64,000 nt of DNA from an uncultured Ignavibacteria bacterium (GTDB lineage: Bacteria; Bacteroidota; Ignavibacteria; Ch128b), in NCBI GenBank assembly GCA_937944105.1, contig CALDZP010000073.1, positions 28,635 to 92,634 of the forward strand. Direction: 5' to 3'. The notes beneath the pieces were generated by a model. It was given only the letters and a program-made list of their open reading frames with translations. It had not been told where the DNA came from and did not search any database. Shown here one piece after another: positions 24,718-33,992 of this stretch. A program made the position numbers and the translations under genes. Positions within the stretch are counted from its first letter, which is position 1, and every line of letters starts with the position of its first letter.

Positions 24718-25026
24718 ATGGAGAATAAAAAAGAAAAAATAGTGGATTTGATTCAAATTCAAAATAACTCGATTGTAAGTCGACAAATTATTAAAAAAGC
24801 AAATGGTAATGTAACCCTTTTTGCATTTGACAAAGATGAATCACTAACAGAGCATACCTCTCCATACGAAGCATTAGTTCAAATACTCGAAGGTAAGATG
24901 GTAGTAACAATTGGAGGGCAACCTCAGGAAGTCGGAGAAGGAGAAATTATTCTCCTTCCTCCGAACATTCCTCACGGACTTACTGCAAAAGAAAAAACAA
25001 AAATGATTTTAACAATGATTAAGTGA
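24718..25026 (+). CDS. Cupin-domain protein
   Basis: TEHTSPYEALVQILEGKMVVTIGGQ...IILLPPNIPHGL. Confidence 0.88.
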   Translation: MENKKEKIVDLIQIQNNSIVSRQIIKKANGNVTLFAFDKDESLTEHTSPYEALVQILEGKMVVTIGGQPQEVGEGEIILLPPNIPHGLTAKEKTKMILTMIK

Positions 25027-25036
25027 GATAATTTAC

Positions 25037-25618
25037 ATGAGACCATTATCAAAAAAACTATTATTTATTTCATCATTAATTTTAATCCTTGTTTACTTTT
25101 TCCCAATCTGGAGAATAGAACTTCAAGCTCCGCAATATCCTGAAGGTTTAGGTTTAAGAATATGGGTAAACGAAATCACCGGTCAAAAGGAATTTGATTT
25201 ACAAAACATTAATGGTTTAAATCATTACATTGGAATGAAACCAATTCATCCAGAAGACATACCGGAATTAAAAATAATGCCTTTCTTAATTGGTTTTATG
25301 ATCTTATTTGGATTGTTTAATGCATTGAAGGGAAATAAAAAAACTGTTCTTGCATGGTTAATTCTGTTCGTTCTACTTGGGGCAATAGGACTTTATGATT
25401 TTTATATGTGGGAATATGAGTATGGGCATAATCTCGATCCAAACGCACCAATTAAAGTTCCTGGCATGACATATCAACCACCTTTTATTGGTTCAAAACA
25501 ATTGTTAAACATCAATGCCGTTTCTTTACCCGATATTGGCTCATTTATCATATTGATTTCTATCTTACTTGCAGTATTAGCTATATATCTGGACAGAGAG
25601 AAAAACAAACTTTATTGA
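25037..25618 (+). CDS. nos-cluster integral membrane protein
   Basis: Four hydrophobic segments; between nosZ/cupin and nosL. Confidence 0.7.
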   Translation: MRPLSKKLLFISSLILILVYFFPIWRIELQAPQYPEGLGLRIWVNEITGQKEFDLQNINGLNHYIGMKPIHPEDIPELKIMPFLIGFMILFGLFNALKGNKKTVLAWLILFVLLGAIGLYDFYMWEYEYGHNLDPNAPIKVPGMTYQPPFIGSKQLLNINAVSLPDIGSFIILISILLAVLAIYLDREKNKLY

Positions 25619-25628
25619 GGGGAATAAA

Positions 25629-26099
25629 ATGAATTATTCTACTTTAAAAATTTTCAAAATTCAAAATTTATTTTTAATGATTGCTCTAACCTTGATCCTT
25701 GCTTCATGCAATCCAAAACCTGAACCAATAAATTATGGTCAAGATGTATGCGATTTATGCAAGATGAATATTACCGATAACAAATTTGCTGCAGAGATTG
25801 TGACGGCCAAGAATAAAATTTATAAGTTCGATTCAATTGAATGTTTGTTCAATTTTAAGAATAGCGTTCTCGATAAAAGTGAAGAAATTCACTCTGAGTG
25901 GGTAAATGATTTTTCAAATCCCGGGGAATTAATTGAATTAAATAAAGCTCATTTTCTTTTAAGCGAACATTTTAAAAGTCCCATGGGCTTAAATGTTTTA
26001 AGTTTTTCATCGCATGAAAAGCTACTTGAGATAAAAAATGAACATGGTGGTAAGGAGTTAAGCTATGATGAAGTAAAAAAGTTAGCCACTGAGGAATGA
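25629..26099 (+). CDS. nosL: NosL family copper-chaperone lipoprotein
   Basis: Lipobox LASC; YGQDVCDLCKMNITDNKFAAEIVT...KFDSIECLFNF. Confidence 0.93.
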   Translation: MNYSTLKIFKIQNLFLMIALTLILASCNPKPEPINYGQDVCDLCKMNITDNKFAAEIVTAKNKIYKFDSIECLFNFKNSVLDKSEEIHSEWVNDFSNPGELIELNKAHFLLSEHFKSPMGLNVLSFSSHEKLLEIKNEHGGKELSYDEVKKLATEE

Positions 26100-26148
26100 A
26101 TTTTTTGAATTTTAAAATTGTTGAACGTAAAAAAATCGTTAATGTGTA

Positions 26149-27399
26149 ATGAAAAGTATCCATCTAATAATTATAAATTTATTCTTTTCATTTTTACTTC
26201 AAGCAAGTCAAACATATGTAATCACTCCAGAATTTAATCTTAGCAATGTAATAGAGAAGACTTCTGAAGGGGCAATTTTAATTTTAAAACCGGGCATTTA
26301 TAAAGTAAACAATATTAAGATTTCAAAGAGAATTACAATAATAGGTGAAGGTTATCCTACCATAGAAGGGAATAACAAAGATGAAGTTTTTACTATTACA
26401 GCAAATAATGTGATAATAAAAGGGCTCGTCATAAAAAATGCTGGTGTTAGTTTTCTTCAGGAAAATGCTGCTATAAGATTAGAACAAGTATCTGGCTGTC
26501 GGATTGAAGGGAATATACTCAACAATAATTTTTTTGGAATTTACATTTCAAAATCCTTTAACTGCGTTATTAAAAACAATAAAATAGAAGCTTTTAATCA
26601 AAATGAAACAAATTCAGGTAATGGAATTCATCTATGGTATAGCAAAGCTATAACTATTGATAGTAATGAAATCATTGGTCATCGTGATGGGATTTATTTT
26701 GAATTCGTAAAAAATTCACTTGTCAAGAATAATATTAGTAAAAAAAATCTTCGCTATGGTCTTCATTTTATGTTTTCAGACAGTTGTACATATGAAAAAA
26801 ATATTTTTGAAAATAATGGGGCGGGTGTTGCTGTGATGTATACTCGTTATGTAACAATGAGAGAAAATCAATTTATCAACAACTGGGGTGCTGCTTCTTT
26901 TGGTGTTCTTCTTAAAGATTTGAGCGATTGCTTAATTGAAAAAAACTCTTTCAGAAAAAATACAAACGGATTATATATTGAAGGTTGTAATCGAATTACT
27001 GTTAATCAAAATGATTTTATTGAAAACGGATGGGCAGTGAAATTAATGGCAAATTCAATGGATAACTTTTTCTTTGATAATAATTTTATTGCTAACTCTT
27101 TCGATGTTATGACAAATAGCAGAAATAATTTTAATCAATTTAAAGGAAATTATTGGGATAAATATACTGGTTATGATTTGAATAAAGATGGATTTGGAGA
27201 TATTGCTTATAGACCAGTTAATATGTTTTCTGTCTTGGTTGAAAAGCATCAAGCATCAATGATTTTACTTCACAGTCTTTTTATTGAAATTTTGAATATT
27301 GCAGAAAGTATACTCCCTTCACTTACACCAATTAACTTATTAGATAATAAACCAAGAATAAAAAAAATTCAATATGATCAAACTTTCAAACATTATTAA
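26149..27399 (+). CDS. nosD: NosD, nitrous oxidase accessory protein (right-handed beta-helix)
   Basis: Repeated N-rich beta-helix repeats (IEGNILNNNFFGIYISKS...), C-terminal NYWDKYTGYDLNKDGFGDIAYRP. Confidence 0.93.
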   Translation: MKSIHLIIINLFFSFLLQASQTYVITPEFNLSNVIEKTSEGAILILKPGIYKVNNIKISKRITIIGEGYPTIEGNNKDEVFTITANNVIIKGLVIKNAGVSFLQENAAIRLEQVSGCRIEGNILNNNFFGIYISKSFNCVIKNNKIEAFNQNETNSGNGIHLWYSKAITIDSNEIIGHRDGIYFEFVKNSLVKNNISKKNLRYGLHFMFSDSCTYEKNIFENNGAGVAVMYTRYVTMRENQFINNWGAASFGVLLKDLSDCLIEKNSFRKNTNGLYIEGCNRITVNQNDFIENGWAVKLMANSMDNFFFDNNFIANSFDVMTNSRNNFNQFKGNYWDKYTGYDLNKDGFGDIAYRPVNMFSVLVEKHQASMILLHSLFIEILNIAESILPSLTPINLLDNKPRIKKIQYDQTFKHY

Positions 27400-28090
27400 A
27401 AAATATGGCAAGCTTGAAGTACTAAAAGGAATTGATGCTGAAATAGCAAAAGGAAAAGTAACTGCTATTGTCGGTCCAAATGGGTCGGGTAAAACAACTA
27501 TTATTAAAATAATCCTTGGGCTCGTTAAAGCTGACTATGGAAAGGTTTTCATTAATAACTCACCAATTAATGGCGGTTTTGAATATAGAAAATTAATTGG
27601 TTATATGCCTCAAGTTGCAAGTTATCCTGAAAACTTAACTGTTGCGGAAGTATTGAATATGATTAAAGATCTAAGAAATAGGTTCGATCATCCAGAAGAA
27701 AAATTATTGAAATTATTCGAACTCACTGGTGAATTAACCAAACCAATTAGAGCACTTTCAGGTGGAAATAAACAGAAATTAAGTGCTGTTCTTTCATTAA
27801 TGTTCGAACCTGAAATATTGATTTTTGATGAACCTACCGCAGGTTTAGATCCGGTTGTAAGTAATCGTTTTAAAGAAATTGTTTCTTCAGAAAGAAAGAA
27901 AGGTAAAACAATTATTTTGACTTCTCATATAATGAGCGAAGTACAGGAACTCGCAGATGAAATTATTTTCATATTGGACGGGAAAATTCATTATCACGGA
28001 TCAATTCTAAATCTATTACTTGATAAAGGTGAAGTAAATCTGGAAAAAGCAGTTGCAAAAATATTAGAAGAAAGAGCTATTTGGAATTGA
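27374..28090 (+). CDS. nosF: ABC transporter ATP-binding protein NosF
   Basis: Walker A GPNGSGKTT, LSGGNKQKLS signature, Walker B EILIFDEPTAGLDP; 26-nt overlap with nosD. Confidence 0.92.
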   Translation: MIKLSNIIKKYGKLEVLKGIDAEIAKGKVTAIVGPNGSGKTTIIKIILGLVKADYGKVFINNSPINGGFEYRKLIGYMPQVASYPENLTVAEVLNMIKDLRNRFDHPEEKLLKLFELTGELTKPIRALSGGNKQKLSAVLSLMFEPEILIFDEPTAGLDPVVSNRFKEIVSSERKKGKTIILTSHIMSEVQELADEIIFILDGKIHYHGSILNLLLDKGEVNLEKAVAKILEERAIWN

Positions 28091-28302
28091 AAAAATTTTT
28101 TGAAAGAAAATGGTTACCATAAAAATTATAACTATTGAACAAAAATTTACCAGATAAATTCCAAGTAAAATTTTAATAATTATTTGCAGATTTTAATTGA
28201 GCTTTTTTAATTGTTCTATCAATCTAAAAATTTGATCAGTATTAAAAGTAAAAACCAAAGATATATTAAAAGCCAAAAATTCTTTGATGGTTATAGAAAA
28301 AA

Positions 28303-29115
28303 ATGATAACTAAAGAGATGAAAGTTTCAGAAGTTCTGAAAAAATATCCAGATACACTTGAGGTGTTTATTGAGACTAGTCAACATTTCAGAAAACTTGA
28401 AAATAAATTTTTACGGAAAGCATTAGCAAGCCGAGTAACTGTTGAACAAGCCGCTAAAATTGCTGGCGTTGATTTAAATGAGTTACTATTTAGATTAAAT
28501 AAGAAAATTAATCCTGATTTTATCTTAGTTGATAAGGAGAAAGACGAAAAACCTATGATACACATAAAACCTGTTTGGTTGGAAAATATTTCTAAAGATA
28601 AAATTGTTGAACTCGATGTTAGACCAATTATTAATTCTGGTAAAGATCCATTTCTTGATATCATGAATAAAATAAAAGAACTAAAAGAAGATGAAATTCT
28701 TTTAATAATAAATTCATTTGAACCTATTCCACTATACACTGTTTTAGGAAATAAAGGTTTTGAACATTTTACCGAGAAGGAGCTCGATAAATTCAAAGTT
28801 TATTTTTTCAAAAAACAAACAGAACAAACGCAAGCGAATTCTTTATCAAATTCATCGATCGAAAATTTTCAAAGTGAGTTTAAAAACTTAGTTGAGCTTG
28901 ATGTGAGGGACCTCCCTCCTCCAGAACCGATGATTAAAATTCTTGAATCACTTTCAAGGGTAGATGAAAATACAGTTTTAGTGGTTCACCATCATCGCGA
29001 ACCTTTGATGTTGTATCCTAAGCTTGAAGAAAGAGGATATACAGCTATCTCAAACAAAATTGACGAAAATTATTATAAAGTTCTTATTTACAAAAAGAAG
29101 AGCAAAAATTTATGA
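28303..29115 (+). CDS. DUF1858 + two DUF2249-like domains protein
   Basis: N-term MKVSEVLKKYPDTLEVFI (DUF1858-like); two repeats VELDVRPI... and VELDVRDLPPPEPMIKIL. Confidence 0.8.
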   Translation: MITKEMKVSEVLKKYPDTLEVFIETSQHFRKLENKFLRKALASRVTVEQAAKIAGVDLNELLFRLNKKINPDFILVDKEKDEKPMIHIKPVWLENISKDKIVELDVRPIINSGKDPFLDIMNKIKELKEDEILLIINSFEPIPLYTVLGNKGFEHFTEKELDKFKVYFFKKQTEQTQANSLSNSSIENFQSEFKNLVELDVRDLPPPEPMIKILESLSRVDENTVLVVHHHREPLMLYPKLEERGYTAISNKIDENYYKVLIYKKKSKNL

Positions 29116-30377
29116 TTCAATCTGAGCAAGTTGCAGGAATCTATTCTCCTCCTTTTAAAATTGTTTCAAAATACTTTATTGGATCAATAATTTCTTTTGT
29201 CGTATTTAATCTGTTGCTTGTTTTAAACTATAATTCAATCAATGGTCATCATTTCCAACCAAAAATATTATCATTAAATCACATCGCTACTTTAGGTTTT
29301 GTAACAATGGTAATTTTCGGGGCAATGTTTCAATTGGTTCCTGTAGTAATGGAAGTAAAATTATTCAGTCCATTGCTTGCAGAGATACAATTCTGGATTT
29401 ACACATCTGGTGTCGTACTTCTTGTTTATAAATTCTGGTATTTTGATTCTTTTATAAGTTTTCTTTTACCTGGTTTAATTTTAAGTCTTGCAATTTTACT
29501 ATTCTCGATTAATATAATTTTCTCAATGATAAAAGTTAAAGTCTGGAATATAACCGGCAGTTACCTAATTGCGGCTATCTTCTGGCTTTTGATTACAGCT
29601 CTTGCAGGGTATCTCTTAACTAAAAATCTTGATAAACCATTTATAAAAATAAATCATTTACAATATTTGAATCTTCATGCAATAACTGCTTTTGTGGGTT
29701 GGGTGGGAATGGTAATCATGGGAGTAAGCTTTAAATTAATTCCTATGTTTACTCTTTCACACGGATATAAAATGACTTTTGCAAAAATTTCTCTCCTGAT
29801 TACAAATGCAGGACTCCTTGGTATAAACTGGATAATGCACTATTCAGATACTGGTTTTTATAATCTTGTTTTTGGAACACTTATTTTTATTGGCGTGATT
29901 CTATACCTGATTCAAATTTTTATCATATTCAAAAAAAGAATTCGAAAAAAATTAGATATTGGGCTCAAATTCTCTGCATTTGCATTTATTATTTTCGGAA
30001 TTGTTTCAACTTTGAATTTTTCCTTTCTCTTTTTTGATTATGAATCAATTGTAAATTTAACTCTCGTTTACGGCATAATAGTCATTTACGGTTTTTTCGG
30101 GACTTTAATTCTGGGTCAAATGTACAAAATCGTTCCTTTTCTTGTCTGGTATCATAAATACAGTAGCAAAGTCGGAATAGAAATTGTTCCGATGCTAAAA
30201 GATATGTTTAATGAAAAATTAGCTGAGTATCAACTTTATTTATTGTTAGGTGGTATTGTTATCAGTTCATCAGGATTATTAATCAACAAAGGTATAGTGG
30301 TTTTAATTGGATTTATTTTGCTCTTAACAAACTCAATAATCTTTACAATTAATATGATCAAAATTTTCAGGAGTTAG
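29112..30377 (+). CDS. Polytopic membrane protein, NnrS/heme-copper-oxidase subunit I-like
   Basis: About 12 hydrophobic segments; LNHIATLGFVTMVIFGAMFQLVPVV and LNLHAITAFVGWVGMVIMGVSFKLIPMF. Confidence 0.65.
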   Translation: MIQSEQVAGIYSPPFKIVSKYFIGSIISFVVFNLLLVLNYNSINGHHFQPKILSLNHIATLGFVTMVIFGAMFQLVPVVMEVKLFSPLLAEIQFWIYTSGVVLLVYKFWYFDSFISFLLPGLILSLAILLFSINIIFSMIKVKVWNITGSYLIAAIFWLLITALAGYLLTKNLDKPFIKINHLQYLNLHAITAFVGWVGMVIMGVSFKLIPMFTLSHGYKMTFAKISLLITNAGLLGINWIMHYSDTGFYNLVFGTLIFIGVILYLIQIFIIFKKRIRKKLDIGLKFSAFAFIIFGIVSTLNFSFLFFDYESIVNLTLVYGIIVIYGFFGTLILGQMYKIVPFLVWYHKYSSKVGIEIVPMLKDMFNEKLAEYQLYLLLGGIVISSSGLLINKGIVVLIGFILLLTNSIIFTINMIKIFRS

Positions 30378-30380
30378 ATC

Positions 30381-30689
30381 ATGGTAATTAAAGAAATTAA
30401 AAGAGAAGATGTTCTTGAAACATTGAAAGCAGTCATCGATCCAGAAATCGGGCTAAATATTGTTGATCTTGGTTTAGTTTATGATGTTCAAATTTCGGAT
30501 GAAGTGATATTAATAACAATGACTCTAACAACACCGGGGTGTCCAATGCATGGAAGCATTGTCAATTGGGTAGAGAGGATTATTTCAATGTCTTTTCCGA
30601 ATAAAATTGTTGATGTTCAATTGGTGTGGGAACCAAGATGGACACCTGAAAAAATGTCAGAAGAAGCAAAAAAATTTTTAGGAATATAA
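30381..30689 (+). CDS. MIP18/DUF59 family metal-sulfur cluster assembly factor
   Basis: VIDPEIGLNIVDLGLVYDV...TLTTPGCPMHGSI...LVWEPRWTPEKMSEEAKKFLG. Confidence 0.9.
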   Translation: MVIKEIKREDVLETLKAVIDPEIGLNIVDLGLVYDVQISDEVILITMTLTTPGCPMHGSIVNWVERIISMSFPNKIVDVQLVWEPRWTPEKMSEEAKKFLGI

Positions 30690-30691
30690 AT

Positions 30692-31147
30692 ATGTTCAGT
30701 ACTGTTAGATACTTTATTAAAACAAGTGTGATTTTTTTGGCTATTGGAATCATTACGGGCTTATATATGGCAATTTCAAAATATGTCTTTAAATCGGGAT
30801 ATACACAAGAACTAATTTCTGCCCATACACATTTAATTCTTGTTGGTTCAGTAATGATGATGATAATGGGAGTAGCATTATGGTTTTTTCCACGAGCAGA
30901 AAAAGAAGATAGAAGATATAATCCAACTTTAATTTTAATTTCTTACTGGATTATCACAATTGGAACATCATTTCGTTTTGTCTTTCAAGTCGTTGCGAAC
31001 TTTGTTTATGCCGAATGGATTCATTATTTAATAGCTTTATCTTCTTTTCTTCAAGTTATAGCAATGATTTTATTTTTCTATTCAATGTGGGGGAGAATTA
31101 GACCTGTGGGTAGTCACATTCGTGAAGCCAAAGGTGAAAAATTTTAA
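30692..31147 (+). CDS. Short heme-copper-oxidase subunit I-like membrane protein
   Basis: ELISAHTHLILVGSVMMMIMGVALWFFPR; four TM-like segments. Confidence 0.65.
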   Translation: MFSTVRYFIKTSVIFLAIGIITGLYMAISKYVFKSGYTQELISAHTHLILVGSVMMMIMGVALWFFPRAEKEDRRYNPTLILISYWIITIGTSFRFVFQVVANFVYAEWIHYLIALSSFLQVIAMILFFYSMWGRIRPVGSHIREAKGEKF

Positions 31148-31165
31148 TAAACAAATGGAGGTTAT

Positions 31166-31576
31166 ATGTCCAAACTTTTTAATTACTTTGAAGAAAGAAA
31201 AGAATTATCTTATTCTTTAATAAGAATATTTCTTGGCTTTGCTCTCTTCATTAGAGGTTTAATTTTTGTGAGTGATCCTGCCACTTTAACTCGAATTGCA
31301 GGAAGTGAACAAAATTTTTATTTGTTTGCTTATGTAGCAATTGGTCATCTAATCGGAGGTTTGTTACTTGGAGTTGGTTATTTCACACGCCTTGCTTCAT
31401 TAATTCAAATTCCAATTTTAATTGGTGCCGTCTTTGTAATACATCTTAAACAGGGTCTACTAAGTTCAGGTCAATCGCTTGAAATTTCAGTGCTTGTTTT
31501 ATTTCTTTTGGTAATCTTTTTCCTTTTTGGAAGCGGAAAACTTAGTCTCGAGAAATATTTGTCTAAAAATAACTAA
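31166..31576 (+). CDS. DoxX family membrane protein
   Basis: SYSLIRIFLGFALFIRGLIFV...GHLIGGLLLGVGYFTRLASLIQIPILIGAVF. Confidence 0.8.
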   Translation: MSKLFNYFEERKELSYSLIRIFLGFALFIRGLIFVSDPATLTRIAGSEQNFYLFAYVAIGHLIGGLLLGVGYFTRLASLIQIPILIGAVFVIHLKQGLLSSGQSLEISVLVLFLLVIFFLFGSGKLSLEKYLSKNN

Positions 31577-31584
31577 AAACAAAG

Positions 31585-31965
31585 ATGAGTTTATCTCGAA
31601 AAGTTTTTATTCCATTTTTAATATTAATTTACTTTGCAGTCATTAACGGTAATCTCATTTCGTTAGCTGAATACTTAATTCGATATGACTATATCGTAAA
31701 AAATTTATGTGTACAGAAAAATAATATAAAAAATACATGTAAAGGTTCCTGTCACTTAAAACAGAATCTTGAAAAAGTAAACGAATCAAATGGTAGTAAT
31801 CCAGAATCAATTGAATTGAAATTGTTATCGTCAATCGATATTCATTATAATCAGAACATTTCTTTATTTAATTACGACAAACACAATTGCAAGCGTATTG
31901 CTTTACAAAATCAGAGAAAAATAAATCAATTTGAAATAGAACCTGAAACACAACCTCCGGAGTAA
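31585..31965 (+). CDS. Small membrane-anchored Cys-motif protein
   Basis: N-terminal TM/signal, then LCVQKNNIKNTCKGSCHLKQ (C-x9-C-x3-CH). Confidence 0.7.
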   Translation: MSLSRKVFIPFLILIYFAVINGNLISLAEYLIRYDYIVKNLCVQKNNIKNTCKGSCHLKQNLEKVNESNGSNPESIELKLLSSIDIHYNQNISLFNYDKHNCKRIALQNQRKINQFEIEPETQPPE

Positions 31966-32027
31966 ATATCTATTTATAACCATAATTCAAAAACATTAAA
32001 CATAATAAAAAACTACGGAGGTTTAAT

Positions 32028-33893
32028 ATGAGAAAAATTGTGTCTTTACTTATCTCATTTTTCATAATTTTTTATAATCACTTATTCTCACAAAATTATG
32101 ACTCACTTAAAACATTTGAATTACCTTCAATCGAGATTATTTCCAGAAGAGGAATTCCTTTTGTTGAAATTCATAAGTATGGAACTGATTATAACAGTAA
32201 TTTATTAAATCAAAATGGCTATACTCTGATCAGACGTGGTATCAATTTTACACAGGATTTATATGTTGAGGGTTTCAAAAAAGGTGACATTAAAGTGTTA
32301 ATTGATGGTGAACATTATCATAATGCTTGTCCAAATCGTATGGATGCTCCTGCAACACGTGTTAACATAATTGATATGGAATCTGTTGAATTAACAAAAT
32401 CGTCTTCTCTAATTGGCACAGGTGTTTACGGTAAAGTCGAATATCATAGATCAAGCTTAAGTGATGTCTTCAAATTTAAATCATTGGTTAACGGTTCAGC
32501 AGGTTATAAGAAAGATTTTGATTTTGCCGTTGCTGGTGAAGGCTTAAATTCATCGATTACTTTTAGAATTTCTCAAGGTATACCTTACCTTAATGGTGAA
32601 GGAAAATCTTTTAAGGAATTATACAATTATAAAGATAACGGTAAATTTTCTTATTACAATACTTCATTCAGACATAAATTAAATAATTTTGATTTAGAAA
32701 TTGGCAGCAATTTTACATTTGCTAATAACATATCATTTCCATACTTACAAATGGATGAGAAACTAAGCAAATCATATAACATTTATTTGAAGTATAAAAC
32801 AAATAAAATTTATTTGAATTATACTGACCATCTTATGAATAACGATTTGCGTAACTCAAGTATGTTTATGGAAACTCGTGCAAAAAATTTAACAATTGGA
32901 CTCAATGGAAAATTTTACGAAGTATATTATCGTAACTGGAATGCTGATAATGTAATTCGAATGATGTCAAATTCTATTTACAATAAACTTATGCCTAATG
33001 TTGATCAAATTGGTCTTAATCTTTCTGAAAATTTCTCTTTTGAATTTGTTAAGGTATTTTTGAAGGGTGGATTGCAATACCTAACATTCAAAGATGAAGC
33101 GAGAAAAACTTTTTATGAAGAATTGTATTCAAATGTTAGTTCAAAAAGATATTTTATTTCATCAGGAGTAACTTTTGTTTACTCACCAAAAATTCATTCA
33201 AACTTAACGGGTAAAATAATCACAGAATTTTCATCAGATTCACCGGATCCTGAACTTCTTTTTATTGCTGTGAAAAGAATGGGAAATAATCCTGACTGGA
33301 GTGGTAATCCCAATTTAAGACAACCAGTAAAATTCGGAGCTCGAGGAACTTTAGATTACAAAAACATTAGTTTTGAAATCTTTACAAATTATATTTTAAA
33401 CTATATTGATGTTGTTAAAAAAATGAAAACAAATAAACCTGTAATGACTTATGAAAATGTCAACTCCCTGTTAATGGGTTCCAATTTACATTTAAGATAC
33501 AGATTCTTTGAAACAAACATATCATATTTATGGGGCGAAAATACAAAAACAAAAAAACCACTTGCTGAAATCGCTCCACTTTCTATGAACTCGAGTTTGT
33601 ATCTTCCTGTGTTTTCTAATTTTGACATTATAGTTTATCATCAATACGAAAATGCACAAAAGAGAATCAACAAAGATTTGAATGAATTTTCTTCTGCTAC
33701 CTGGAATACAATTGGACTCGGCTTAAATTATACTTATAAAGATTTTAATTTCGATTTAAGGATAAACAATTTATTAAATCACAATTACTATCGTTTCCTA
33801 TCATTTTCTAGGAATCCTTTCAGCACTAATAGACCAGTCTACGATCCAGGTAGGAACGTAACTCTTACAATTTTCATGAGCAAAATTTTCTAA
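32028..33893 (+). CDS. TonB-dependent receptor, putative copper receptor (OprC/NosA-like)
   Basis: Plug-like region VLIDGEHYHNACPNRMDAPATRVNIIDMESVELTKSSSLIGTGVYG; C101-x3-M105 and H268-x-M270; C-terminal barrel. Confidence 0.8.
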   Translation: MRKIVSLLISFFIIFYNHLFSQNYDSLKTFELPSIEIISRRGIPFVEIHKYGTDYNSNLLNQNGYTLIRRGINFTQDLYVEGFKKGDIKVLIDGEHYHNACPNRMDAPATRVNIIDMESVELTKSSSLIGTGVYGKVEYHRSSLSDVFKFKSLVNGSAGYKKDFDFAVAGEGLNSSITFRISQGIPYLNGEGKSFKELYNYKDNGKFSYYNTSFRHKLNNFDLEIGSNFTFANNISFPYLQMDEKLSKSYNIYLKYKTNKIYLNYTDHLMNNDLRNSSMFMETRAKNLTIGLNGKFYEVYYRNWNADNVIRMMSNSIYNKLMPNVDQIGLNLSENFSFEFVKVFLKGGLQYLTFKDEARKTFYEELYSNVSSKRYFISSGVTFVYSPKIHSNLTGKIITEFSSDSPDPELLFIAVKRMGNNPDWSGNPNLRQPVKFGARGTLDYKNISFEIFTNYILNYIDVVKKMKTNKPVMTYENVNSLLMGSNLHLRYRFFETNISYLWGENTKTKKPLAEIAPLSMNSSLYLPVFSNFDIIVYHQYENAQKRINKDLNEFSSATWNTIGLGLNYTYKDFNFDLRINNLLNHNYYRFLSFSRNPFSTNRPVYDPGRNVTLTIFMSKIF

Positions 33894-33903
33894 TTATTAT
33901 TAC

Positions 33904-33940
33904 AATCGGGCTGGGACTTATAACGTCTCTCAGCCCGATT
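33904..33940 (+). terminator. Intrinsic terminator after the TonB receptor gene
   Basis: AATCGGGCTGGGA-N11-TCTCAGCCCGATT (13 bp, one G-U) followed by AATAAATTATTTTTTATTTT. Confidence 0.8.
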
Positions 33941-33992
33941 AATAAATTATTTTTTATTTTAATAAAAAATCTTTTACCAATTCAGGATCTTA

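Noticed and set aside
28380-28796. 138-aa minus-strand ORF antisense to the DUF1858/DUF2249 gene
   Set aside because: Ser/Phe-rich shadow ORF; the plus-strand frame is clearly coding
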